64,000 nucleotides of DNA, taken from positions 63,534-127,533 of the forward strand of contig FWWN02000701.1 of assembly GCA_900175165.2 (NCBI GenBank), given 5' to 3'. This document shows positions 22,781-34,861 of the stretch, piece after piece. The number at the start of each line of letters is the position of its first letter. Positions within the stretch are counted from its first letter, which is position 1. The DNA is from Rhizomucor pusillus. Taxonomy: Eukaryota; Mucoromycota; Mucoromycetes; Mucorales; Lichtheimiaceae. The notes beneath the pieces were generated by a model. The model was not told the DNA's origin and did no database searches. It saw only the letters and a list, made by a program, of their open reading frames with translations. The position numbers were made by a program, and so were the translations under genes.

Positions 22781-24069
22781 CATTGTTCTGTAGGCCGTCT
22801 TTAGATTATGATACCGACATCAAAAGGCCAAGGCTCGTCAGCATACGTTTTATTTTCCTTTAATTCAAGCACAGGCAGCGCTTATGATCCCTACCAAAAT
22901 TTGCCGCGAGGAACCAGGCACATACAGGTTTGTTCAAACGACTGGCGCTGATAACGATATAATAGGCATATGCGCTTCCATGTTTTTACTTGATTATTCT
23001 TTCACAGTCTTGGATGTAAGAGAATCAAAACATGCGTAAAAATAACAAAGTTTCGCTATCATCGTGTTATCACAGACACGCGACTAGAGCAATTTCTAAA
23101 CTGAAGCATGTAGTACCAATATGCAGACTCGTTTGTATCTGACAAGCATAGTGGCTTTCGCTGTATACAAGCGGTAACTTGTTTGCTCGATACTCAGTCT
23201 AAAAAGCATTTGAACACATGACACAGATGGAGGAAGTCTTTTCAGAAAACACAGAGTATCCTCATTATATGAAAATATTACTGTGCTTCAGCAGCTGGAC
23301 TGTTTATTACCGCGGACGCTGACAGCAGTTTATAACTTTAGAGAGCCATCCATCTAATATTCCTTTCCCCTGAATTGTAACTGCAGTCGCAAAGGATACC
23401 GAATGAAGTTTGGGTCATATCACTCGCAGAAGAGTTAACAAACAAATTGTCTTGCGCAGGAAAACCTCTATAATCATCAAGCCTTGCAAGAAGAAACAAT
23501 ACATGCGCAGCAAATCAATGACTTGTTTCACATGAGACGATTGAGCGTCTTTTCTGTAGTGTTAGATATTATTAGCAGCCGTTGATAGTGTGTTGTAATC
23601 ACTAACAACCTTATCTGCAGTACAAGAAATTCATCGCTGGAACACGTTATGCATGACGGAAACATCACTGCGGATAGTCAGATACGACATCCAGGTCTAC
23701 GCTCAAAGATTTCGGCAGATACATGATAGATAAATGGAGGGATAAAGAAAGGAAGGAAAAACGTATGTGGGAAAGAAACAAGCGGCACATGCTCCTTTTA
23801 AATGTTTGTATCATCGTCAAAGCATGGATGCCACGATGTATGTTCGAACAGTAGTTCGTCGAATTCATACATAGTCCAAGTCTAACAAAATTGGCTTGTA
23901 TGCAAAAATAGTTTCAGAACGCAAACGCACACAAAGGAGCAATGTAAAAGATCTGTATTTCGGCGCAAAGTTGAAAGCAAACTTCAAATAATAGTTAGCG
24001 CGGTCAAGACGCTGTTTCGGGCTTGAAAATCAAAGACAGGAGTTCACCAAAGGCAGCTTCTTTGCGATC
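22781..24069. other. Intergenic spacer upstream of ADA2
   Basis: No gene is seen. Frames are short and unrelated to known motifs. The proximal part before 24070 should include the ADA2 promoter. Confidence 0.45.
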
Positions 24070-25698
24070 ATGACAATTACACATCGACAACGACCTACAA
24101 CAACCAGTGGAAGTAGCGCAATCGTAAGCGACGCGCAAATAGACGACAAAGAACCGCCAAAATATCACTGCGACGCATGTAGCAACGATGTGACCAACAC
24201 TGTCCGCATTCGTTGCAACGACAAGGATTGCGAAGATTTTGATCTGTGCGTAACGTGCTTTAGCAGTGGAGCAGAGCCTATGAAGCACAAAACGTCCCAC
24301 CCATACCGCATAGTTAAGCCGCACAACTTCCCTATCTTCTCGGAGGACTGGGATGCAGACGAAGAGTTACTGTTGATCGAGGCGGCAGAGAAGAATGGCA
24401 TGGGCAACTGGCAGGCAATTGCAGACTATGTAGGGACAAAAGACAAGTTTGAGTGCGAACAACATTACCTGGATGTCTATGTGTCTAGTCCAGACTGGCC
24501 TATGCCACGCATGGATCTTAAATTCGATGATATCAGCGAAGAAGAATGCCGTGAACGTAAACGACAGCGATTACAGCAATCAAGAGGATTGATACCAAAG
24601 AACAAAGTAGCAGCAACGAGCAGCAAACCAGTGACAAGTGGACCCGCATTCCACGAGATTCAAGGATATATGCCCCGTCGATTCGAGTTTGAGACTGAAT
24701 ATGAGAACGATGCAGAGCAGTACGTCAAAGATATGCAGTTCAACGACGATGATACCCCAGAAGAGATTGACCTTAAAGTGATGGTTCTCGACATATACAA
24801 CTCCCGGCTTGATCGCCGCATGGAAAGAAAACGCTTGATTTTTGAAAGAGGTTGGCTGGAATACAAAAAGATGCAGGCTCAAGAACGTAAGCGCCCAAGG
24901 GAGGAGCGAGAACTTTACAATCGAACGCGTGTATTTTGCCGGTTACAAACGCCTTCAGACTATGAAATGTTTGTGAAGGGACTTGTGAATGAACAACGAC
25001 TGCGGGATAGGATTGCTGCTTTGCAGGAATGGCGAAAGGCAGGCTTAACAACGTTTCGGCAAGGAGAACAGTACGAACGAGATAAGCAGCAGAGAATGGC
25101 GCATCTCAAGACATTGGCGTCGCTCTCGAACGAACGCACAAGTTCGGCTATCTCTACGCAGCGGAATACTTATCGAGCACAGCTGGCAGCTTTGTCAGCG
25201 ACGCCCAGCGCGGCCGGTTACTACCGCGATACTGCGAAACCCGGCCAAACAAATGGAACAGCAGCTGCATCGACGGCGGCAGCTACAGGCGGACGCAAGC
25301 CAGCAACTCCTCTCGATATCAGTGAAGCGGATGGCGTACACTTGCTTACTGAGCAGGAGCGCGTTCTTTGCTCTACCTTGCGTATCATGCCACGGCCTTA
25401 CATGGTGATCAAGGACACAATCCTCAAGGAATATGCGAAACAGGGATATCTGAAACGTAGACAGGCTCGAGGACTCATCAAAATCGACGTCAACAAAACC
25501 AGCCGCATATATGACTTTTTTATTGAAAGTGGCTGGATAAAAGCATTCAAGGATCCTTCAGCTTCCTCCCCGGCTGCCACACCTTCCTCAGCTGCCACAC
25601 CAACTCACGTTCAGACTCCAAACAATACTTCCACGCTAACAAATGGCTCAGCGCCACCGCCACCAACGCCGTCGTCGCAGCCGATGGATATCAGCTAA
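24070..25698 (+). CDS. ADA2: Transcriptional adaptor Ada2 (SAGA/HAT module)
   Basis: A single uninterrupted exon of 542 residues. Ada2 couples the acetyltransferase Gcn5 to Ada3 within SAGA and ADA complexes and stimulates nucleosomal histone acetylation. A ZZ zinc finger lies at residues 32-82 (YHCDACSND, CNDKDCEDFDLCVTCF, HPYRIV). A SANT/Myb domain lies at 90-138 (DWDADEELLLIEAAEKNGMG, NWQAIADYVGTK, CEQHYLDVY). A central Ada2 helical region includes FCRLQTPSDYEMFVKGL and LQEWRKAGLTTFRQG. The C-terminal SWIRM domain (about 415-505) includes LLTEQERVLCSTLRIMPRPY and IKIDVNKTSRIYDFFIESGW. A Ser/Thr/Pro-rich tail ends the protein. Being intronless is odd beside neighbours with three to seventeen coding exons' worth of splicing; the gene still looks fully functional. 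Confidence 0.96.
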   Translation: MTITHRQRPTTTSGSSAIVSDAQIDDKEPPKYHCDACSNDVTNTVRIRCNDKDCEDFDLCVTCFSSGAEPMKHKTSHPYRIVKPHNFPIFSEDWDADEELLLIEAAEKNGMGNWQAIADYVGTKDKFECEQHYLDVYVSSPDWPMPRMDLKFDDISEEECRERKRQRLQQSRGLIPKNKVAATSSKPVTSGPAFHEIQGYMPRRFEFETEYENDAEQYVKDMQFNDDDTPEEIDLKVMVLDIYNSRLDRRMERKRLIFERGWLEYKKMQAQERKRPREERELYNRTRVFCRLQTPSDYEMFVKGLVNEQRLRDRIAALQEWRKAGLTTFRQGEQYERDKQQRMAHLKTLASLSNERTSSAISTQRNTYRAQLAALSATPSAAGYYRDTAKPGQTNGTAAASTAAATGGRKPATPLDISEADGVHLLTEQERVLCSTLRIMPRPYMVIKDTILKEYAKQGYLKRRQARGLIKIDVNKTSRIYDFFIESGWIKAFKDPSASSPAATPSSAATPTHVQTPNNTSTLTNGSAPPPPTPSSQPMDIS

Positions 25699-25838
25699 AA
25701 ATAGAAATGAATATGCTCGTAATACAGTCAATAAAATGCCGCGTGCTTTTTTACGTACTGTAACTTTCTCTTTCACTCGAGTAAATTCTTTTTTGCATAT
25801 ATCTTTCTTTTTTTCACTCGTAACCTTTTCCTTTTGCG

Positions 25839-27209
25839 ATGTTGACGACTGGTTTCGTTTCTATTCACGAGCACCAGGAGCATCCCGCTATATTCTGTGG
25901 ACAGCGAATGACAAACATGACTTGTCGCGAGATATTATTCAAGTTGATAGAAGACCAGCATTTACTCTTCCAAATGGAAAACCGCGATAGACCGAACCTT
26001 CTTACGCGTGTATTGATTAGCTTATACGAGCTGGGTGGTATGGAACAATCCACTAGTATTTTATAAAGTGAGAAAACCCCTTACTAACGGCTAACCTTGC
26101 CTGCAGCTACGGACGAACAGCTGGCCCGAGCCTATCAGCAGCTTGCACCTGACCTTACCACAATGCGGTTATCTACAGTGGTCAAGATAACGGAAGAAAA
26201 TTGGCAAGATTATCTTGGTGATCACTCGTAAGTTGATTGTCGGTCCCAGGTACTGGGAGAAAAAAGGGATTCTCACCAGCTATACCCTTTTAGGTGCTAC
26301 GGCGACTTTCTTGCCTTTTTTGATAAGCAAGTTGAGCTCCTGGGCAGTGAAACGGTGTTGGAGCGGTACTTTTATACCAGTGTACTACAGCAATCCATCG
26401 GATCCCAGCTGCAACCTCTTGTCCACCTCGCATTCGGCATTGAACATGGCCTGTTTTTGGTCGTTACACAGGCACTTGCTTATCTGGCCTGCACCTTTTT
26501 AGACGCATCGGACTTGACCTGCACCGCTGATCCCCTTGCGAGTACGACAGGCAATCAAGATGTACACGTGCTCTTCGATATGGTGGCGGCTGACCAGCGT
26601 TTTGACGGTCGCTTTGACGGTGGCAACACGCTGTACTCTGCCGTTAAAGTTCTGCTCAAAAGCAAGAGCGAGCTACTGAGAACATACATGACGGAGTGGA
26701 CGGCAATTGCCAAGAACGATGTTTCTCAGCAACACGGTCTATTCTTGCTCGCGGAATTAGCAGCAAAATTAATTCGACAGAGTTCGTCAAAGAGCGCAGG
26801 TCAGATTGAATTGGATGAATTCCTAGGTGGTGGACAACTGCTCGCCTCGGCCCTCGCTATTCATACAATCATCGCTCACTGCCCACGGCACATTGAACTT
26901 GACGTTAATTCGCTCGTCAATTTGCAATTCTTATCCATGCTATGCACGTATGTTGTGCAAGGCCGACCAAAGTCGTGCTTTGCAGCTTCAAGCACCCACG
27001 TAGCATCACCTCCTGTCGACTGGTCAGATTGCGCCTCAGCTATCATCGAGTCAGGGGACCCGAAGGCTGTGTTAGCCCTCAGGTCCCTCAAACAAGCCTG
27101 GCAATGTGACAAGAATGATATCTATCGCGACACAGCCACATTTCTAATGGATTTTGTGCATGATGGTGTCTGGGTCAAGGGTGGCATTGGCTGGAAAGCC
27201 GTGAACTGA
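25839..27209 (+). CDS. Questin oxidase-like protein (DUF4243 type)
   Basis: Three exons, 25839-26055, 26107-26227 and 26294-27209, give 417 residues. The pattern resembles the questin oxidase/AflY family. It starts with a helical N-terminus (REILFKLIEDQHLLFQME, LLTRVLISLYELGG), then LARAYQQLAPDL. The characteristic CYGDFLAFFDKQVELLGSE, VLERYFYTSV and PLVHLAFGIEHGLFLVVTQA block follows, and then an Ala/Leu-rich helical C-terminal half. In Aspergillus, questin oxidase opens a quinone ring in secondary metabolism. Homologues outside such clusters are common in fungi and mostly uncharacterised, and no other secondary-metabolism genes are near, so the name describes the fold, not the substrate. 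Exon 1 must end before the in-frame TAA at 26064; the donor at 26056 keeps phase. Confidence 0.62.
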
Positions 27210-28041
27210 TGGATGTCTTATGCATCTACTTGGAAAAATCTATATCCCTCTCTGTGTCGTATTTCAGTAACTACCGTCTTGTATATAAGTAACCTCTCGC
27301 CTCCCATTGCCACCATCGATCATACCGTTTCTCTTCGTCTGTGTCTTTTTATTTTTATTTTGCACATTCCTCTCGCATCCACATATCCGTATTTCATGTA
27401 TCGATATATCGTCAACAGAGCTGTTACATTAAAGCTTCCCTCCTGCTTGTTTTCCAAAAACCGATTAAAATATCTCAAACTATCACTCGTACTGAAAACA
27501 ACTGACAGATAGTATATCATTGCAAGCCCTAAGGACTGTATTTACCAAAGTCCATCATATACGGTGCTCGGAGCGCGTGGCACAGCGTAGCACCCTACGA
27601 CCAGAAATGATCTCGTCGCATTTCTTTGTTCAACCTTGCCAACAACGTCATTCCACTTGACAGATTATATCACGAGATTGGTTTCCCAAATACCGAGTCT
27701 TTTCGACTCTTCAATCTATCTAAATGTAGTTGATAAAGGGATGGCAGCTTTCCTGAAAGTTCACTGTGGGCATTTTATTTGTAGTCTGCTAGACGCCATA
27801 CTTGAATTCGCAGCGAATCTCAACCAAATTCCAAATCCCTGAGGTGTTTCCGATAATCCGCTCAAACTCTGCTTCTAAGATCTCATATATGCAAGAGAAA
27901 ATGACAATATTTTTAGGTTAACTTGGTTTTATTTTCTGGACCTTCGCTCCGCATAACAACACACAATGGCTGTGTTACCATGGTACCGATCCGCAGAGGT
28001 CAAGCCGTAGTAGCATCCGTTTCAAATTTATTAATCATATC
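27210..28041. other. Convergent intergenic spacer
   Basis: The segment separates the 3' ends of the questin-oxidase-like gene and the 2-hydroxyacid oxidase gene. I see no gene and no clear repeat; much of it should be 3' untranslated and terminator sequence. Confidence 0.5.
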
Positions 28042-29525
28042 TTACAATTTATGCAATGAACGCGTGAAAGAAAGATCTTCGTGAGGTATGAGGAAACTAA
28101 TGTCGATATCCTCAATCTTTGTGCATCCTATTAGAAACACAATTGGTGATTAACTCCATTAGTGGGATGCGACGCGCCAACCGGTTGTGTATTCACGTAC
28201 CTGCCAGCGCCATGGTAAGTTGGAACTCGTGTTGCAGGAGATTCAGCACCTGCTTGACTCCACTCTCGCCCTCCAAGAAACAAAAACATTTCGTAAGTAG
28301 CTAGTCTCGATGAAATATTGAAGACTTACTCTATATGCCAAGCCCCAGAGGACAGGTCGACCGACAAAGACAGCTTTGGCACCCATTGCGAGAGCCTTGA
28401 ACACATCTGTGCCACGTCGTACTCCTCCATCAAAGTATATTTCGACTTTGGTGCCTCGGCAGGCACGTACAATTTCCGGCAGCACTTCGAGCTATCAGTT
28501 TAGGATGTTAATCATGCAATTCTTTTCCCCAGGCTTAGGCTTGTATACTTGCAGATGCTGGACAAGAGTCTAACTGCCGACCGCCGTGGTTGGATACAAT
28601 GATGCCATCAACACCTTGCTGCACGGCCATTCTTGCGTCCTCCTCTCGGAATATACCCTTGATGATAATCGGGAGCTCCGTTATAGTCTTGAGCCAGGCG
28701 ATGTCTTTCCACGTCATTCCGGGATACATTTCACCGTTAAAGTGATCTTCCTCGCTGTCTTCCTCAAAGTTGCCTCGTTGCAGATGCCGGGGTAAAGTAA
28801 ATCCGCTCCTAAAGTTTTTCTTGTTTGGCTTTTTGCGAGCATTACCAAAAACAGGCAGCGGCGAAAACCAACCTCATAATCACCAGCTTTCTACCAAGTC
28901 TTGGTCTGTCGGTTGTCACGACGAGCGCCTTGTATCCTGAAGATTCGCACTTGCGAACCATCTTGAGCATCAGCTCCTTGTCCCGCGACATGTACAGTTG
29001 GAACCACAGGAACGGGTCTTTGGCAGCTTTGCGAGCAGCGGCGGACACTGCATCCATGCCATAATTGCTGTTGGTGGACAGGCAGAACACATTACCATTG
29101 GCAACGGTAGCTATATATCTGTGTTGAGATATGCAGGGGCAAGCAAATGCTATATATATCTTCTTTGTATACTCACCTGCCACGCTGGCCTTTTCACCGT
29201 CGTGGTGAGCCATACCGTGGAAAGCCGTGGGCGCGACACAGATCGGAGACCTCAGCTTGTGGCCTAGGATGGTAGTCGCCGTCTGCACCTTTTCCACATT
29301 GACCAGGATCTTCGGTCGAATAAGGACACTGTTATACATTCACATATCATTAATCTTCGTGCGTATCTCTCGGTTCAAAAGAATTGAACGTCAATGTTAC
29401 CGATCAAATGCTTCGCGGTTGCGGCGCAGGGTGGACTCTGCATCAGATCCAGAGCTGTAATATCCAAAGGCACCCGGTGCTAGGTGCTGCTTTGCATAAT
29501 CTTCAAAGTCATCCAACGTAAACAT
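28042..29525 (-). CDS. FMN-dependent 2-hydroxyacid oxidase/dehydrogenase
   Basis: Seven exons: 29401-29525, 29177-29328, 28884-29110, 28549-28819, 28330-28484, 28201-28270 and 28042-28127; total 361 residues, the size of glycolate oxidase. It belongs to the TIM-barrel alpha-hydroxyacid oxidase family (glycolate oxidase, lactate oxidase, HAO1), which oxidises 2-hydroxyacids to 2-oxoacids with FMN. Family blocks include [14 protein letters not shown] at the N-terminus, [19 protein letters not shown], the catalytic [14 protein letters not shown] (His and Arg) and [20 protein letters not shown] for FMN phosphate. The exon 4/5 junction is uncertain: acceptor AAG|TGC keeps phase, giving PASAMLPEIV. 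A C-terminal SLHKL is only a weak PTS1 resemblance, and no cytochrome b2 domain is present, so a peroxisomal or cytosolic oxidase fits better than flavocytochrome b2. Confidence 0.88.
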
Positions 29526-29823
29526 GGTTGTCTGTGCGTGCGTATGTCCTGGAGAAAGAAAGTGGATTCAGGGCGAGCGAGATAAAGAATAAAAGGTTTC
29601 GGTGGGAAAAAATCGCCGCTTCACTGGACAGCACGGGTAAATCAAAGAGCTAAAACAAAAGAGAACGCACTAGGGTTATTATGCGGATAATTATGTATTA
29701 AGGTTATTATTTTAGAACTACTATGCAAATCACTGAACAAAGCATCTTGGGATAAATGCTAGAAAGATAGATGGAAAGAAAAAGAAATGGCAAGGCACAC
29801 AAAAATTGTGTATGACAGTGAGA

Positions 29824-32800
29824 CTAGATGTTCATAGCCATAGCCTCCACAAGGTTGTAGCTATCGATAAATACGCGAACATTGTCGTTGACGGTGGTAA
29901 ATGGACCGAAGCCAGGTAATTCTCCCGGAACACCCTTACGTCCGTTGATAATCTTTTCTTGATCCACGATAATCTTGGCCTTTTGTCCGGATTTGCCTGC
30001 ATGCTCTGCACGAGCACCGTAGCAACTGGTCTGGATCTTGCGCTCCTTGAGTTCATCCATCTCGTGGCGGGTGATACCCATATCATCTTCAGGTAACCAC
30101 ACTGTCGGCTGAGTTTGATACAGGGACGGGTGCATGTAATACTCAACATCGTAAATCATGCGAAGTGCATCGGTGTCTGCCTTGGGGTGCGAAGATCCAC
30201 CACCAGCAGCACTCTCGGCTTCGCTCTGATGGAATCGGTGTCGTAGTTGTTGTCTGGCTTCGTAAGCGTCCAGCAATCCGACCCGACTGTCAGCTCGCTC
30301 AAGAACTTCCATCTGCTTGCTTGGAGTAGAGCTTACAGAATTCTGATCAACATTCTCGGTAACACTGGCTTTCTTGTCAAGACCGTTGCTGTCGCGGCTC
30401 AATTTAGCCTTGAGCTCCTCAACCTCCTCTGTTTCCTGGATAGGAAGATACTTGAACAGCGGTCGGAAAGCCTTGTCGTACAATGCAAGAGCGAAGCAGC
30501 TCACGATCAAAGTGATGATCATGATGACCAGCTGTCCAATGGCTCCTTGCTGCACAGCGAAAAGACCGATCATTGTCAGCTGCCATGTAAACATACCAAT
30601 GTATACATGTCGGATAGCACGAGGGAACGCCAGACCGCCGCTCTCGTATTCCATTTCGTAGACGTACAGAAACTGGTACAGGTACACAAAATAAGACAGG
30701 TAGAAAAAGAGACAAACAAACGGCAAGATAAGTGGCGCAATCGTCGAGTATTCCAGACCTGCAACGAAGAGATAATTAGAAATATGATTTGGATTTTTTG
30801 AGAGAAAGCAAGCAGCATACCCAGGACGAAAATTACAGTGTGAGTTGGTATCAATGTGCCCAAGTTAATGACAGGACACGCTGCCTTCAAACTGTAGATA
30901 TCTCTCGGTGTCTTTTTAAGCAACGGGAAAACGTAAGAAAGCACCAAAGGAACAGCTTGTAGCATGGCTTGCCCGGTCGAATTGAGAGATTGCAAGAGAA
31001 CATAGGTGATAAAGAAGGTACTGGCCTGCAGTTCACATGAGCAATCTTATCGACAATATATAAATAAATTTTCACAATACCTTTGGCAAATTCTCGGACA
31101 AGGTATTGATAACGCTTAATGGGTTGTTCTTTAGTTGCTCAAAAGTTTGAGCAATACCACCAGCAATTGTGGAAATGAGAACAACATCGACAAACTAGAA
31201 AAATAGGCTGTGAGTTCCGTTGCAATGTAGCGTAAACATATCGGAAACTCACCATGAAGAAGAAGTATTTATGCAAAACGGAAAGGTCCACGCTGGATTT
31301 TTGTGGAATACCCTCATGGGTTGAGAGAACTATATGAGGAGCCATGAGTTTCTGCACAATGCTTGCATAGAAGTGATTTACGTACGTCGGAATATGATGG
31401 GAACCAATGCAACAAGAATAGCCAAAGCAACAGCGGGCAAAATACCCTGGATTATACCAATCGCTGTTGACGGCAAGTTGTTCAAAGGTTCCAGGAACGG
31501 TAGCACCTTGCTAAGTGCTTGAATGCTAGAGACACCCTGCACAAAAGTGACTAGAGACAAACAAATGAAGCGTGAGCAAAGAAAGCAACTATGCAGATTG
31601 AATGAATTTGTTAATTTTACCAGGAATAGCCCAAAAGATGACAATAGCTGTAGTGATCGTCAAGCTAATGCCACGACGGACAAGGCGTTCGTAAGAGTTG
31701 ATATTCATGTTTTCCCAAATGATATCTGTGGGAGCAATCTGCACGTATCGTGGTGTCATCTGCAGCTCTTGCGAATGAAGGACGCACTGCGCAGCCATGT
31801 GAGCAGCTATTTGCTGATTGAACTCGATAAATGCCGAGCTGTACTGGTTAAAGTCTTCGGCGTTTCCTTGCTTCTGACTGATCTTCTCATTGAGCTCCTG
31901 GATTTCGTCGCGATAGTAGGCAATGGAGTCAACTTTACGGCCAACGAACGGGATACCGATAGGCAGTGGTGAGACACGATGCGTAGGGCGTAATTTTTCA
32001 GGGATAAGAAGCGTGCGACCTTCTTCCATTTGCTGCCCAGCCTTTGCATAATGTTTGTACGAGTCTTTGATTGCGCTCGTAACAGCGCCTTCAAGACCTT
32101 GCACATTTTTAGCTCTCTCCGCCACAAGATCAGGCAAATCTTTTGTGTTTCTATTTCCAAAATCAGACGTCGCTCCGTGTGTCACGCAGAACTCCTCCGT
32201 CAAAAGCCAAAGATGAAACTCATACCTTGTTAGCCATATCCGTCTGATACCACCGGGAAACTTGCTAAAAATCTTTGCCAAGTCCTGCACGTTGTTTACA
32301 GATTTTGGAATAGAAGGCACGTAGAGTGTGCGAGCCGTGACAGAGTTTGCATACTCCGGCCGAAGCAAAAATGCCCGTCGAAGGTTGAGAAATCTTCTGG
32401 TTTCGTAGAACGTGTAAAAAATGACACCCGCTGATCGATTGGATTCAAGGGAGAGAAAAAGGCAAATAAGCAAATTAGATCAGGGTAAAAAATTTTTATA
32501 GAAAGGATCCTCTTACCGGTCAGCAGCACAGATAAGACTAGATGGGCCCAGGTACGGGATGCATCCTTGATATTGCCCATCGTCATGACGTTGAGACCCG
32601 CAGAGTTACGCTGGTTGATCACGTTGACAGGGATAAGGATGGGTATGGCTACAAGCATGTATAGCGTGAAAACCACTATGCCCATCCGCAAAAATTTGAG
32701 AACCATGAACTTGTCCAGGCCCATGATGCGGATCAGCTCCACGTCTGGTATTCGCAATAGTGTAAGGATCCACATTAGAAATCCTTTTGGTAAAGGCGGC

Positions 32801-33125
32801 GGTTGACGTCTATAATGTGTAACAGTATCAATGAGCAAACGTAATCAGCAATATACAAAGTTTAAATCATTGTATTTACTCTTTATCAACGAGATACGAC
32901 CGCGGCGCATACACTTCTGGTCGAAAATGGCGCAATATGGTGAACGTGCTGTAGCATCCAACAGCTATGGCCGCGTTGAACCACAGGGCCGATGTAAATG
33001 TACTTATTGAAGGATCGGCACTGAAAACGACCCAAAACGCATCGTTAAGATAAGACCAAACTAGGATGGCTCTAAGATCAGATGAAAAATTACTTCAGTT
33101 GGTCATTGCGAGTACTGTCCGCCAT
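29824..33125 (-). CDS. Csc1/TMEM63-type mechanosensitive channel
   Basis: Ten exons: 33094-33125, 32880-33020, 32517-32809, 32226-32430, 31621-32150, 31386-31550, 31253-31329, 31081-31194, 30821-31025 and 29824-30758, giving 898 residues. Proteins of this family (yeast Csc1, Phm7, Rsn1) are multi-pass cation channels or scramblases gated by membrane tension or osmotic stress. An N-terminal membrane helix (STFTSALWFNAAIAVGCY) is followed by RPEVYAPR and two further helices. A cytosolic RNA-recognition-like domain has TLYVPSIPKSVNNVQDL and, much later, PTDIIWENMNI. The channel core has the repeated helices with LPSTAIGIIQGILPAVAL, THTVIFVLGLEYSTIAPLI and FVYLYQFLYVYEMEYESGG. A hydrophilic tail of about 200 residues closes the protein. 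Splice sites are all GT-AG and in phase. Confidence 0.92.
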
Positions 33126-33700
33126 TGTTTTTGGCGAAGATGGTGAAAAGAAAAAGAGTAAAAAAATTGGGCAGGAGGGAGTTGTAACAATGCAATCAAA
33201 TGCAGCTTTCGAACCCAGCTGAAAAAATGTGCGTTTGTTTCAGGCTGCCTGCACGCTCATTTGGTTTACCTCGCAATGGCCACCGTGCCTGACGCATACG
33301 ATTCGCTAAATTTTTGATGCGAGGCGGCTAAGCAAAAACACAGCCAGGGGTTAGCATGGAACGGTTAGATCACAAGCCTTTGCCTCGGTGCCGATGGTAT
33401 AATAAGGTAGGACATCACATGCACTTCATTTACTATTACGTCGCCGCGTCGAAGGCTCAGTGCTCCTTCTTCCAAAGTCTCGATAGAAGCCATCAGATTT
33501 ACATGCTCTTTGAGAAATACAAGCAGGAGCCACTCTCATTCGTTCCGTATAATTACGTCTTATACATCTCTGCTCGGACCCTCGGGTTGACTGCGCGAAA
33601 GTTGGTGTTTCGAGAATTCTCGGATTCGGAGTGTGTGCGCACCCTGCCCATTGGTACGCGTCAATGGGTGGCACCTGTTCACTGTTGTTGACTTGAAATT
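33126..33700. other. Divergent promoter region, channel gene and dehydrogenase gene
   Basis: This spacer lies between divergent starts at 33125 (minus) and 33701 (plus). A 111-codon plus frame at 33356-33691 has no family features and is probably chance. Confidence 0.5.
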
Positions 33701-34734
33701 ATGGCGAACTCCCCTGTTTTCATTGTCACCGGTGCTTCTCGTGGTATCGGCAAGGCTGTTGTCCTCCAGTCCTTGCTCAAGTTCAATGCTCGAGTGGTCG
33801 CAGTTGCCCGAAGCGGAGAGCTCTTAGAGGAACTACGCGCCGAAGCAGCTAAACTTGGCAAAGAATCATCTCTCGAGGTGCTCAAAGGCGATGTCACTGA
33901 GGAATCGCTACCTAGACACGCTGTCAACCGCGCTGTTGACAAGTGGGGTCAACTTGACGGTGTGATCGCCAACGCTGGGTAAAGTAGAATAAAACACGCA
34001 CATGTGTCTTGTGCGGCAGGAAAAAAACCTTATGCATTCGAAATGCTAGTGTCTTGGAACCTATTGCATCTGTTGCAGATGGTCTAGTTCAAGGTTGGAA
34101 GCGGTATGCATTTCCATTGAATCAATTGAAAGCGGGCATGACAATAATTGTATATTTTCAATCTTTATAGTTTGTTTGATGTCAACTTCTTTTCCATCAT
34201 TACTCTTGTCCAGGAGGCATTGCCTCAACTTCGAAAGAGCAAAGGTTCCATCATCATGATTTCCTCAGGCGCTGCTTCTAAAGGATACCGCGGCTGGGGT
34301 GCCTATGGCTCGTAAGTGACACTGAGTATTTTACCAAATTTATCGTTTTCTAAGTTGGGATGCTCTAGTTCCAAGGCTGCCTTGAACCATTTGGCATCTA
34401 CCTTGTCTGTTGAGGAACCCGATGTTACTTCTATTGCTTTGAGACCTGGCGTCGTCGATACTGATATGCAGGTTTTACTGCGCAGCAATGGTTCGTTATA
34501 CTCAATACATGATGTCTACCTCTTTCATCCATCATCCTAACATGATATCACATAGGTTTGGAGGCCATGAAGGAAGACCACCAGAAATTTGTAGATTTGC
34601 ACAAGAGTGGCAAGCTGATCCATCCTGATCAGCCTGGCTATGTCATTGCGGCTTTGGCAGCAAAGGCACCAAAGAACCTCTCCGGCACCTTTGTCAGTTG
34701 GGACGAAGATGTATTGGCAGAGTATCGCGAATAA
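33701..34734 (+). CDS. Short-chain dehydrogenase/reductase
   Basis: Five exons, 33701-33978, 34050-34103, 34171-34311, 34369-34490 and 34556-34734, give 257 residues. Classical SDR signatures are all present: the dinucleotide-binding TGASRGIG near residue 10, NAG near residue 91, the catalytic Ser in MISSGAAS, Tyr-x3-Lys in AYGSSKAAL and the downstream RPGVVDTDMQ. The sequence resembles yeast Irc24/YIR035C-type benzil reductases, NADPH-dependent cytosolic carbonyl reductases, especially in EALPQLRKSKGSII and the tail GTFVSWDEDVLAEYR. The physiological substrate is unknown. Exon 2 is only 54 nt and carries the VLEPIASVADG segment; without it the Rossmann core would be broken. Its 3' end converges on CCT4 with 127 bp between stop codons. 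Confidence 0.9.
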
Positions 34735-34861
34735 TCGTCACAATAGACAATTCTTTCTTTTTGAAAACGTAAATTATTACTTTTATTCTTTGAAAGAGAA
34801 TGCTTATCGACTTTGAACCTAATACGATAATTGGTCATTGGTTTGGATGCATCATCGTGTA

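Noticed and set aside
30247..30801. 184-codon plus-strand frame
   Set aside because: Antisense to the last exon of the Csc1-type channel; no domain.
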